Assembly (NCBI RefSeq): GCF_958298935.1 | Contig: NC_084923.1 | Coordinates: 1,676,501-1,740,500 of the forward strand | DNA length: 64,000 nucleotides | Reading direction: 5' to 3' | DNA from: Phragmites australis | Lineage: Eukaryota > Streptophyta > Magnoliopsida > Poales > Poaceae | Shown: positions 1 through 11,250 of the stretch, piece after piece | How positions within the stretch are numbered: position 1 is the stretch's first letter | Layout of the letters: each line of letters begins with the position of its first letter | Position numbers and translations under genes: made by a program | The notes under the pieces: model-generated | The model's input: only the letters and a program-made list of their open reading frames with translations | Databases searched by the model: none | What the model was told of the DNA's origin: nothing

Positions 1-2917
1 CTCACACCGCCGCCGTGGCGACTTCGTCTTCGTCGTCAACCCCTCCGGTACGCTCCTGCATCCTCCCCTCCGCCCCCGCTGTCCTTACCGCACTCTAAAC
101 ACGCCCCTCGTTTTGTGGACCCCGCGATGCAGGCGCCAATGGCCGCACGGGCAAGCAGTGGAAGCAGCTGCTCCCCCACCTCCGCACCCGCCTCGCCGAT
201 CAGTGCAACGTAAGCCGTCGTTCATACCTCTCAGATCGCTAGATGCTAAATACCAGTTGAGGAGCTTCAATTGCCGTCTGAAACCGGGTTTGGTCTCAGA
301 TCCGGAGGTATTCGGTGGTCTCACGCTCACAGAATGTTTTGATTTGTGGGTGTTGGCTGATCAGATTTGCGAGTGCATCACCTCGGGCCCGTCCCACGCC
401 ATAGATGTCACAAGGGAGGTGTGTGCATGTCTCCTTGTCAAGTACTAAGCTCCACTTGGCGTTTGTTTGTTCTAAGCACTGGTAATCGTGTACTTACTGT
501 AGGCTATAAAGGATGGGGCTGATGCCGTGATCGCTGTTGGTGGCGATGGTACGCTTCATGAGGTATTGGTGTGTGTTGAGTGTTTGCACAACCATCTTAA
601 AAACATTTTAAATTTTTCAACAATTGATATTTGGAGCGCATACAGTTATAGAGCTGAGGATATTTTTATTCTCAATATGCAGGTGGTGAATGGCTTCTTT
701 TGGAAACGAAGTCCAGTGCGTGCTCTAGATCGAGGGCCTGACCATTCAACGGCGCTTGGTGTGAGTGCCCATGTACCCTATTAGACCACCCTTTTTAGCT
801 TTTAGATACTTAAACGATAAGAATGTTCTGAAATGTTTGTTTCATGCACTGGGATTTGTTCAGTACTGAAGTGCCTTGTTCTCTGACAGCTCATTCCACT
901 TGGAACTGGCTCAGACTTTGCTCGGACATTTGGCTGGTATTTTTTCCTTCATGATCTACATATGACATGGTTATTTGTTAACCTATTTTATTTAGATTCA
1001 TGTTATTATTTTGTTAAACCAGGACAAATGATCCTCGTGACGCGATTGAACCAATAGTGAGAGGTTTGTTCCTTCACACTTTCTTCTTTTATTGTGTTTG
1101 AAGTGCTATGTATGTCTTTGATGTTAATAGACGAGCAATGGGGATTCTTCCCATAAAGTACATGAATATGCAGTCAACAGAATAAAGTTATTCAGTATTT
1201 TGTGTCTTGTATTGCCGATTGCTGTATTCTTAGTTTAAGAGAGACGATAAACTTCTCACCTGTCATACAAAGATGTCATATGAAAAATCTGTGCCTCTGT
1301 CCATATTTTTATGATTTGTGGCACTAAGGGCTTGGTTATATACTTTGATGCCTATTTACTTGATGGGTTTGTAATCTCTACATCTGAGATCACAAATGAA
1401 TCTTTTTTGCAGGAGTAAAATCAAAACTAGACATAGGCATGATGGAGGGTCCAAACAGAGAACCACACTTTTTTGTTAATGTTGCTGATATCCATTTGTA
1501 AGTGAGAAATAGCCATTTGACACGTGAACTTCAGTGGATGATTTAAAAAAGGAAAAAAAAAATGATATGCCTGCAGGAGTGCTAAGGCAGGCTATTTTGC
1601 TTCCATGTACAAGAGATTTGGCAACTTATGCTATGTATTTGGAGCTCTAAGAGCCTTTTGGGGACATAACAATCGAGATCTGAGAATAAAGGTGAGCTTT
1701 GATCTAGATTTCTTTCAGAAGAGGAGTTATATGCCTACAGGTGCTCTTTTACTAACTTTAATTCCACCTCTCTATAATTGCACATGATAGGTAAATGGGG
1801 GAGATTGGAGAACCGTCCATAAAGTCACTGCCCTATGCATAGGAAATGCCAAGTACTTTGGCGGTGGTATGAAGATAACCCCAACAGCTGATCCCTTTAG
1901 CGGCAACCTTGAGGTAACTCATATGGTCAATATTTGTCTTTAAAAATTTCAGTAAATATTAAGACATTGCAAGCTTTGCTTATTCGTGTGGTACTTTATA
2001 GGTTGTTATTCTTCAAGACTTCAAATGGTACGATTTTCTTCTTAAGCTACACAGGCTGTATGGGGGCACACATCTCTCAGTGAATGGCGTGTCATCAATA
2101 AGGTAAACACAAACCCTTGAATCTCGTCTTAAGGTTCTTTCCTTTGAGGAAGTACGCATAATGAGAATATCAATTGTGAAATGATTCTGTGTCTTCTCTC
2201 CAAAAATATATGAAATGATTCTGTTAGCCTGCATGATGTGACTTCTGCAAAGCTTTTGCCTTAATTGAAAACACACAAAGTGGTACAGTAGAAAGCATAT
2301 TGCTTTTTACGCTCTGAAGGAAGGTAGTGGAACCGTTTCCTTGAGGAGGTCCCAGCTAGTAAATCTTAAAGTGGAAAGTTCTGCTTATTGTGTTCCCGAA
2401 ATACTAAGAGTCAAGGGCTACAGTGCTGTCTGGCTTCATGCAACTAAAACCCTCTAGTGGTCTGAAACTTTTATACCTAAGTTTATGTGGCATACACTAC
2501 AATCTATAGGTCAGATCATCTGACAGATCTTTATTTATGCACATGAAAACAATCTGTTAGCATTCCTCATTGGTAACACTTGTTAGAACATGAAAACAAG
2601 TTTATTTATGCACATGAAATTGTTGAGGTAACTTTATTGGAAGCTCTATTGCTTCCCCCCTGAATGGGTTCTTAGTGGTTTGAAGCCTTTTCGAAACAAA
2701 GACCAGCACAAGTGGGCTGTTTTTTCTTTTATTCTTCTTGGTAGCTATCGATCAATCTTCATCTAAGTGACAATATTGGATTTGCAGAGTTCAGTCAATC
2801 GAAGTAGCGGAGGTGGCGGCTAATGGTGACATCTTTGTGCAATGTGATGGGGAGCACTTCGGCTTTCTGCCAACCAAATTTTCAGTTCTTCCTGGTGCAG
2901 TTGATTTCTTCTGCTAG
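1..2917 (+). CDS. LCBK2: Sphingoid long-chain-base kinase / DAGK-domain lipid kinase (5' end outside window)
   Basis: Lipid kinase of the diacylglycerol-kinase catalytic fold that phosphorylates sphingoid long-chain bases in plants (family knowledge). Twelve in-frame exons: 1-47, 133-209, 365-418, 503-562, 683-760, 890-936, 1023-1063, 1413-1497, 1577-1691, 1791-1913, 2002-2102, 2788-2917, ending in TAG; 318 residues lie in the window. The ATP-binding region reads FVVNPSGANG and then [10 protein letters not shown], with the catalytic GGDGT signature. A second conserved block reads [12 protein letters not shown], and the C-terminal lobe includes [12 protein letters not shown] and FVQCDGE. All introns are GT-AG. 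The first exon is GC-rich and begins in mid-codon, so the N-terminus, including any targeting peptide, is missing. A general YegS/DAGK-like lipid kinase is the alternative; the resemblance to Arabidopsis LCBK2 is from memory. Confidence 0.88.
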
Positions 2918-3383
2918 ATCACTATGCTCTGTTTTCCTGTTGGACTGACAGAAGATGCACGATTCTTGGTCAACTCACCGTTTCGAAATGATATGGCAAT
3001 CGAGTTGGTCCATTCATCTCCAGCTCCAGGCAGTACACGAGACAAACTCTGCCGTGCTGTAGCACTCTAGCATGTAATTACTGTATTTAATGCAGCACAC
3101 GATGCCGGAGTCACTGCTGATCGTAGACTAGCCGTAAAATTTGGTGAGGGCAGGTGTACGAGTGTATCTAACTGTTATTTCCCCCTTTTTTTTCGTTCTC
3201 GAAATAACACTGTTGAATTATTCTGGCAGCAATGTAAATTTCACGGCGACTTTCAGGCCTGTACCATGTGGCAATAATACTGTTTGGCTGTTGCTTAACA
3301 CAGGAGGGACATGGTTAGCTGTAGTTTAAGTATCAAGTTAATGCATTCGCAACTTGCAAATACTATGTATGGATCTTGAAGTA
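2918..3383 (+). other. 3' UTR and downstream flank of the lipid kinase gene
   Basis: Non-coding. Stop codons occur in all frames right after the TAG. I saw no clear poly(A) signal and no second gene before the MITE. Confidence 0.4.
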
Positions 3384-3636
3384 CTCCCTCCGTTCAAGAA
3401 TGTAAGACGTATTTTGTTTTAAAAAAATCATCAAAAGTAAGTTTTAATGATTAATTTTTCTTATAATATGTTGTAAATTACTATAAAATCAACATCATAT
3501 TAAAAATATTTTGAAATACAAATCTACTAAAATAAATTTTGTATATTAAACATGTATATAATTTAACTAATTATCAGTCAAATTTATGAAATCTGACTTT
3601 TTAAAATAAAATACGTCTTACATTCAGTTCTACTCC
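3384..3636. mobile_element. MITE (Stowaway/Mariner-like)
   Basis: An AT-rich segment of about 250 bp. It opens with CTCCCTCCGTTC followed by AATGTAAGACGTATTTTGTT, and closes with the inverted counterpart of AATGTAAGACGTATTTTATT before TACTCC. The opening CTCCCTCCG is a hallmark of grass Stowaway/Mariner MITEs. A TA lies at each flank. There is no coding capacity. It sits about 0.5 kb downstream of the lipid kinase stop codon. Confidence 0.8.
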
Positions 3637-4460
3637 ATTAGATTACTACATTCACCAAGCATTTGTTGCTTGTTCTGCTTGTTTGGTAGCAGGTGCTTGC
3701 TTGTCTGGTAACTTTTTGCGTTTTGTTTTGTACCATATTTGATTATGGAGTAGTAGTCTACTCCGTTATAGCGCTGACCTATTCCGGTCTTCCACCATTT
3801 CCGCAACAAAAGGTGTGATGCCTCCGTCTGTAAACCAGACCCAAACTCTTCTTTGTTGTGAGAATCTCTGCTGATTATTCCTGTCATACGCAAGGGATAA
3901 TTTCTGTTGCTTGTGAAATGAAATGCTCACTGACAGGAAAAAAGGTGCCCTGCCCCCTGATGCCATGGCACCAAACTTTAAGCTCCTTTAACCTTGCTTC
4001 TCATTATCTCATGCCTCATCCAATAGCTTGATCACAATGATGAACTGATGACTGACCTTGAAGCAACTTTTTTTTCTTGAGCGAAACCAATTTTTTTATT
4101 TTTTTTGACAGGAGACTTGTGGTAACTTCGGAAGTACAGCAGCTTTGGTTTTGAATCGTGAGAAGGTAGAACTGAGAAGAAGTTTTTGCCTATGACCATG
4201 ATCCTGTCTGTGCCTGAAATGCAGAGCAGAGAGGCAATGTATGTTTGTACTTTGTACCTTTTTTCATGTGATGTGGCAGCAAGTAAGGGCACGTTTTGAT
4301 ACTTTGCCGCCACTTGTCTTGCCTGGCTAGGCAAGGAATAGTATGTTTGGTTGTTTTGCTCGCTGTCTCGGTGCCTACGCTTTCCAGGATTTATTTCACC
4401 AATCTGGACGAGCCCAAACCGCTCTCTGACGCTAGGAAGACTAGCATTTCCGAGTGAGAC
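3637..4460. other. Intergenic, no recognised feature
   Basis: Short overlapping open frames on both strands match no family I recognise. The sequence has poly-T runs and no convincing splice-linked exons. Confidence 0.4.
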
Positions 4461-6334
4461 TGTAATACCCACAAATATGAAGATTCAAATGTTTATCATA
4501 GGACCCACGAGGAGTACAAATTTAACCTTTTGAACCAATGTTTGGATGGATGATCGAAGACCGTATATGTGTAGATCTCGAGACGATCTTATTTTGCTAT
4601 CAAAATGTCCCGTTTGAACACTCGATGAAGCCGTAACGAGCCTAATAAATTTAAACCATTGGATGAAAATAAAATGATAAGGCTCGGACAGGATCGGTTC
4701 CCACCCGATCCCACCCATCCGCTTGCCTCTTGTGCCTGCTCCCTCTTAAACCCTAGTTGTTGTCGGTTGGCGCCGTATTTGCTTTCCGCCAGCTGCCACC
4801 CCGGCTGGGCCACCGCCACTGCCGTGGGCAAGCCCGCCGCTGAGCTTGGCCACCGGCTGTCGCAAGCCTGACTGTCATCGGCGCCTACCGCCGACCGGTG
4901 AGCAGGAGTTCGGTGGGGGAGGGGGCTGGACTGGGGAGGAGTAGAGAGGAGGAAGAAATGAAGAAAGAAATAACGAAGAAAAGAAGAGGAAGAATGAGAA
5001 GGAAGAGAAGAAGAAGGAAAAAAAATGAGGATTTCGTGAGATACACCAAATCGGTAGTCGATTCATGATCTCGCTCTAAAGGTTCTGTCGCTCTGAGACA
5101 TCTAATTCTCATTTTTATCATTGTTGAAGGCAAGTGAATATAGTGGATGTCTTTGCTTTAACTTGTTATTTGGTTACTACATCTTTTAATTGTCGTATTT
5201 ACTAATAACTCATTAAATTAATTGTGAGCACGCGACTTACTTTTTGCAGTTTGAAGAATTGATGTTTTCTCTGAATTATGAGGTAAAAAAATGAGATATG
5301 TCTTCTCTCTTGCAGTTGTTTATATTCCTCGGATGTAAAGCATGGATTATATATCTATGTTGAAATTATGTCATTCGATTATGCATGATGCCTTAATATT
5401 TACTTTTTGAAGTTTACTTGAATTCTTACAGTAAGAAGTGAAGTAAGCGAGATTTATCATTTTGAAATTGTTTATTTATTATAGTATACAATTCTGAAAG
5501 TATTATGCATATCTTGAAAGTTATATTACTAGCTATGCATGAAATATATCATGAGCATAATATCTTGTATTGGAATTTTTGTCGTCGTCTTATGACTGTG
5601 ACCGTACCAGTATAACGTCATATGTTGCCCGTGGAGAGGTACGACGCACATTCTTACGTTGCTTGTGGAGGACTACGGGTGATGAAGAGCATGTCATGTG
5701 CATACATATATATTCATAAAGATGTTTTTATTTTAATTGCTTCGATATCGTTCTTATATTGCAATGAAGTTATTTTTATCATTTTGTTTAATACTGATAT
5801 GGTAAATCATAGCTAGCGGATGACAGTATGTAGTTATTGATGTTTTGTCAGTTTTAATCATGTTTTCAGATATTGATAACCTATTTTATTTCTAATTTTG
5901 TATTAAAGATGGTCGTTTAATCAATTATAGTTAAATAGTTTGTTAAAACAATTCACTTCCTGGGATTTTTGAATCTCATCCTTGCTATCTTTCTAAGTGC
6001 GTCTTGAGGTGACGTCGGGCATTCGAGAGGAGTAGCAGTAAGACTTATGCATGATTGCCTTCACATTTTTGTCATTTTGTTTTTAATATCAGTTCAGTGT
6101 CTCTTAGTTATTTTGATGTCTGTTTATCTTGTTATGATATGGTTGTATATTTGAGGTTTGTTCCTCTTGCTAGGATGCTTACTTATGTTAGTATGATGAT
6201 ATTTTTATCTTTTGTTCTGTAGTGTTTAATCAATTATACATTTACTCAGGAGAGGTGCTGAATTTTTCTTATTCAGTAGGATCATAGGTAGGTTAGCAGC
6301 GTTCTAAACTTATGGAGTTGCTCAGGGTGTTACA
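4461..6334 (+). mobile_element. Solo LTR, Ty3 Tekay/Del-like (tentative)
   Basis: The segment starts TGTAATACCC and ends GGGTGTTACA, the imperfect terminal inverted repeat typical of this class of long LTR. Its start continues into ACAAATATGAAGATTCAAATG, like other grass LTRs of this class. There is no internal gag-pol. A polypurine tract rich in GAAGA lies at about 4929-5030. The flanks GAGAC and TAGTC do not match, so no target-site duplication is visible. The boundaries rest on the terminal motifs alone; recombination between different copies could explain the lost duplication. Confidence 0.6.
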
Positions 6335-7785
6335 TAGTCTAGGCGAGCTGTACAAGCAAATCAACCAAACACCACCTGTTTTCCTCCCAATAATCCTCTT
6401 TGCCTGCCCTCCCGACCGCTGCTCGCACACCGCTGTCACGACCGACCAGTTGGTTCGGCCACGTCTGTGAGACGAGAGCTTCTCCGTCCGAAACACGAGC
6501 AAGAGAACAACAGCGCGAGGTCCTGTCAAAACTGAGAAGAAGCCACACCACCCGTCGTGTCCACCACGTCCCGTTGCGGCTGCGCCGTGCCCCGTGCGCT
6601 TGGCTGCCCGGCGCACGCGGTCATCTCGTCTCAGACCGGGGCCCGGCGGGCTGTCCCCGTGGGTGCCGCCGAGCCGTCACGGAGCTATCAGACAGCCCAT
6701 GCAAATCTTGGAACCACACTGCCTGCCACGGCCTTGGATTATGCTACAAAAGCAACCAGCTGCCCTAATCACAGTCAGATGTTTCAGAAATACTTCTCCA
6801 GGTTGAGTTGTGGACTTTATACCGTGTGGTTTCGTAGGATTGTAGATCAACACCTGTGTACATTGGATATGGCATGGATGGTCGATCTGAATTTAATGGC
6901 ACCTGACATCGTGCGTGTTCTCACTACTGATGATTGGAATAATGTGGATGATGTATCTTGATTGCCGAATGCTTGCCTCGTATCTGTAAAGTTGTCTTGT
7001 ATTTGTATATTTCACCAAGTGATTTAGCATGGTAATTGGTAAGTGCAAACCGTATGACATGACATAGATAAAGCGGAATATCCAAAGAGTAAGATCAGGT
7101 AGTTGTAGTGATTAAACTTGATTTTAATTTTTGGGGTTTATTAATGATAATACTTGAATTGCCAAGGAGGATCGGATACCATTTTTCATGTCACATCAAA
7201 GATGGGATACGAAGTGTCATCAGCTAATCAGTGCCAGGACTTCTTTCTAAAGCAGCAAAGCACGCTCTTGATTTGCAGCACAATCTTGAGCTAACCCTTG
7301 AAGAAATCCTATAAAAAACTCTTGAAGAAATGATGAATCCATCCAGGAACCAGAGCTTTCACACAAAATTCTTTTCGAGAGGATTAAACTGAAGTGGCGC
7401 ACGCACTGAAGGACCAGCAGGCACAAGCAAGCCATATCCATCCGCACTCATCTCTCACCCAGGATTAAAAATTCGTGAATTTTAAAGGGAAACAAAATAT
7501 TTAATTTTAATTTTTTTACTAACATGTAGACCTGTAAAGTAGAAGATGAAAAATAACTGAAATTTTAAACTTGTCGTGGGTAACAGAAAAAATTGTAAAA
7601 TGAAATTGAAATCCTGTTCGTCTCACTGTCGTCACTGGTGCAAGACGCCAGCCGGACCCACCTGCCATAAGAAGCGCGCCGATAAAGCAACCCAAGCTAA
7701 CGGCAACCACAGCACACTAAAAATACTAACCCCACCCACCAAAGCCTCCCCAACACGCACCCTGGCCTTCATCACAGCTTCGCCT
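6335..7785. other. Intergenic between solo LTR and receptor kinase
   Basis: An open frame at 6557-6961 (+) has no recognisable domain and no splice partners, so I do not call it a gene. The rest is AT-rich. It may contain distal promoter sequence of the kinase gene. Confidence 0.35.
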
Positions 7786-7914
7786 CTCTCCCTCTCTCTC
7801 TCGTTCGCCCGCGCTCTCTCTCCCGTGTCAAGTCGCATGCATATGTAAGCAGCAGGCAAGATTCCAAAGCGAAAGGGCTCTCGCTTCCTCTCCGTCTCAT
7901 CAGCTTCGCCGGCG
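7786..7914 (+). promoter_or_regulatory. CT-rich leader/core promoter of the receptor kinase gene
   Basis: A pyrimidine patch (repeated CTCTCTC, about 7788-7825) is followed by an RY-like CATGCATATG and then the ATG at 7915. Y-patches of this kind are common near grass transcription starts. No clear TATA box is seen. The exact transcription start is unknown. Confidence 0.4.
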
Positions 7915-10900
7915 ATGGCGGCGCAGAGGAGGCTGCTGGCCGAGGCGCCGCCGGGTCGCCATCACAAGCAGGGCGCGCCGCCGCCGACCTGGAGCGCGGG
8001 GTACCTCAATGGCTGGCTGTCGCAGCCAACGGGAGTGTTTGGGCTCCGCCTCTGGGCGCTCATCGGCATCGCTGTCGGCGCCGTCATCGTGCTCGTGCTC
8101 CTCCTCATCTTCGTCTGCCTCGTCCGCCGCCGCCGCCGCCGCCGCGACGACCTCGCGGCCAACCTCTACCCCGCCGACACCAAGCTGCTCAAGCAGCACC
8201 CGAAGCAGGCCACGCCGACCAAGGACATCCAAGAAATCGTCCGCCGGCAGCAGCAGCAGACGCTGCCTCCGGCGGTGCAGCTTACCAAAGCAGAGACACC
8301 GCCGCCGCCGCAGCAGCAGCAGCAGCAGAGGGCGCAGGCGCCCCTGGTACCGGCGGTACCCATGCGGAAGACGCCGGGCAGCGGTATGTCGGCAACGACG
8401 AGCGGCGGGAGCGAGCGGGACGCTGCCACGCCGAGGAGCACCGGGAGCGCCGCGCCGGAGGTGTCGCACCTCGGATGGGGCCACTGGTTCACGCTCCGGG
8501 AGCTGGAGGAGGCCACGGACGGGCTCGCCGAGGAGAATGTGATCGGGGAGGGCGGCTACGGCATCGTGTACAGGGGCACGTTGCAGGACTCCACCACGAT
8601 TGCCGTCAAGAACCTGCTCAACAATAGGTAACTTTGATTCTTCTCTCGTGGAAAATTCATACCTATTTTGCTCATTTGAGCTGTCGATTTGAACTGGGCA
8701 GGAATCTGTTGTCTTTCTATGATGCTGGTTTGGAATTTGATTTTGTCCTCGGAAGATTGTGAGTGGGTTCAATTAGGATTTAGGAACGTTCTTGCATGTT
8801 TGCATTTGAGATGTTAAAAAAGGGGGAGAGTTTCTCCTGTTGCTTGATTTGATTTGGAAAAAACCCATCTCGCTTTGATAGTTCTTCCCCTGAATCGCAT
8901 GGTTCAATGAGATGAAAACATATGGTACAGTCAGATGAGTACAAGTTCGCAAATTTGTGGATTGTGTTCTATTTCCAATTGAACAATTATACTCTTCCCT
9001 TAACCTGTTTTTGCTCAGATTTTTGTCTTGCAAGTTTACTGCTTTTGAGATGCTTTGCTGATGAAAGGTTGGTTTGTGGGGCTCAAGAACTTTGAAATTA
9101 CTATAATCATGATCTCTGTTTCTGTGTGCCCATGTCCATTCGATTCTTCTCGGCTTCTGTGACGCAAATACTACGCAGTTTTCTAGGACTAGATTGCAGT
9201 TTCATTTCTCACCCCGTTTCATTCTGCTTCTGATAAAAATCTATATTTTTTCCTGCTTCACCCCAGAGGCCAGGCTGAGAAGGAGTTCAAGGTGGAGGTC
9301 GAAGCAATCGGTCGTGTTCGGCACAAGAATCTCGTAAGGTTGCTTGGCTACTGCGTAGAGGGTGCTTATAGGTACAATGCAATCTCTTTGCCATTTTGTA
9401 GTCCTAGTTTTCGTCATTTTCGATTCTAGTAAATAAAAGCTTGATTAGTTATTGCTATTATGGTTGAACAGGATGCTAGTGTACGAGTATGTAGACAATG
9501 GTAATCTTGATCAGTGGCTTCATGGTGATGTTGGGGAAGTGAGCCCACTAACCTGGGACATCAGGATGAACATTATTCTAGGAACTGCTAAAGGGTAATG
9601 CTTCTTTTGGTGCTATGTACTGATTTCAGTGTAATCAGTGGTTTGAGTTGTTTTGCTTAATTTTGTTCTTGAATCAATATTTTAGCATCTGTTGTGTACT
9701 GGTTAATGACTTATTATGTGTGAATGGAATTAATATCGTGAGCAAAAATAGGCCAAGATCATTTAGATTTTAGAAGACTTTAGGCGCTAGCTGGCATGAT
9801 TAGCTCTGTTCTGTTAAGGGATATGCGTCTTGGTTGGGGTAATGGAGCCTATTTAAGGTGAGATTTGTTGTCGAGACAAGGTTGTTAGAACCTATCACTT
9901 GGCACGTACATATTCCCTTTTAAGAAGTTAGAAAGAGACAATCCATTGTAGCCTATATCTGGCAGATAGGCGAAAATATTTTTCCCTCATTATGCATGGT
10001 ACTCTTTTGATTATGATTCTGAACACAATCGAGGAATTTCCCAACTGTTTAAATAGAAGGAGAAGATGTAAATTTTATCAGACACTACATGTGCTTATCT
10101 TTAATGGTTCTTTCATTTTGCTTCCTGTTGCCAGCTTGCTTTATTTTAATCAGAGCACAAGGGTTGTTGTGATTCGCTCATAAGCAATGTTACACTGTTT
10201 TTAAATACATACACTGCATCTTGATATTCTGTTTACCAGCCAGAATCCAAACTCAAACATCATGTGCATTAGCAAGCATCTTTTCCTGGAAGCAATATTG
10301 TGTTAAGCAACCACAGCAGTTCTTTTAAAATATCTGAAAACTGACATCCAACTTCTACATACCCAGGCTGGCCTATCTTCATGAGGGGCTGGAACCGAAG
10401 GTTGTCCACCGTGACATCAAATCTAGCAATATTCTTCTTGACCAGCAATGGAACGCTAAAGTATCAGATTTTGGGCTTGCAAAGCTATTGTGCTCAGAGA
10501 GAAGTTATGTTACAACCCGTGTTATGGGAACCTTTGGGTTAGTAGTGAGACTCCTTCCATACATATTGCTACTCAATCTACTATAAATGAAGCTAGATCT
10601 TGTCATTACTGAACTATTGGTAATGTTGCAGCTATGTGGCCCCTGAATACGCCAGCACCGGAATGTTGAATGAGAGGAGTGATGTCTATAGCTTTGGTGT
10701 CCTTATAATGGAGATAATCACCGGTAGATCTCCTGTAGATTATACAAGAGCACCTGGAGAAGTTAGTGTAGTTGCCATACTTTATTACTTCTTTTTCTCC
10801 AGAATATCGAGGTCCGGTGAAGCTAAATTCTACCATACCTGTGCATCTTTTCTTCAGGTGAACTTGGTTGAATGGCTCAAGACTATGGTTACTGAGAGGA

Positions 10901-11250
10901 GAGCGGAGGAGGTAGTAGACCCTAAGTTGGCTGAAAAGCCTTCTCCGAAAGTACTGAAGCGGTCGCTTCTTGTTGGCCTTCGCTGCGTCGATCCTGATGC
11001 CAATAAGAGGCCTAAAATGGGGCATGTAATTCACATGCTCGAAATGGATGACCTATTCCGAGATGTATGTCTGAATCCTTAACCTTTTTTACGACATCGG
11101 TTTACTGAATAGTAGTAATCACATTGTCAATTCCATCGATATATACAGGATAAGAAGCCCGGAAGGTATGTTCATCCTCAGACGTCAGACAGATACAGCT
11201 CCAAGGAGGATGGGGGCTTCAGCAAGCGCCAGAACCAACAGTATAGATGA
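7915..11250 (+). CDS. Receptor-like Ser/Thr protein kinase, single-pass membrane
   Basis: Seven in-frame exons (7915-8627, 9267-9371, 9472-9594, 10367-10537, 10632-10761, 10858-11064, 11149-11250) give 516 residues. A short N-terminal segment is followed by one membrane span (about residues 46-70) and a run of seven arginines, the cytoplasmic stop-transfer. A low-complexity Gln/Pro linker comes next. The kinase domain has the glycine loop [11 protein letters not shown] (211-221), catalytic Lys232 in [13 protein letters not shown] (328-335), DFGLAK (348-353) and APE. HRD and DFG are intact, so an active kinase is expected. The protein resembles Arabidopsis At5g18500/At3g17420-type kinases, which lack a large ectodomain (from memory). 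The ligand and partners are unknown. The start is the first ATG, after a CT-rich leader. Confidence 0.93.

Noticed and set aside
6557..6961. 134-codon plus-strand open frame next to the first solo LTR
   Set aside because: The start region is low-complexity and the end resembles nothing known; no promoter or exon context supports it.
7900..8772. 290-codon minus-strand open frame
   Set aside because: Antisense of the receptor kinase first exon; runs of Arg, Leu and His mirror the CGC/CAG repeats.
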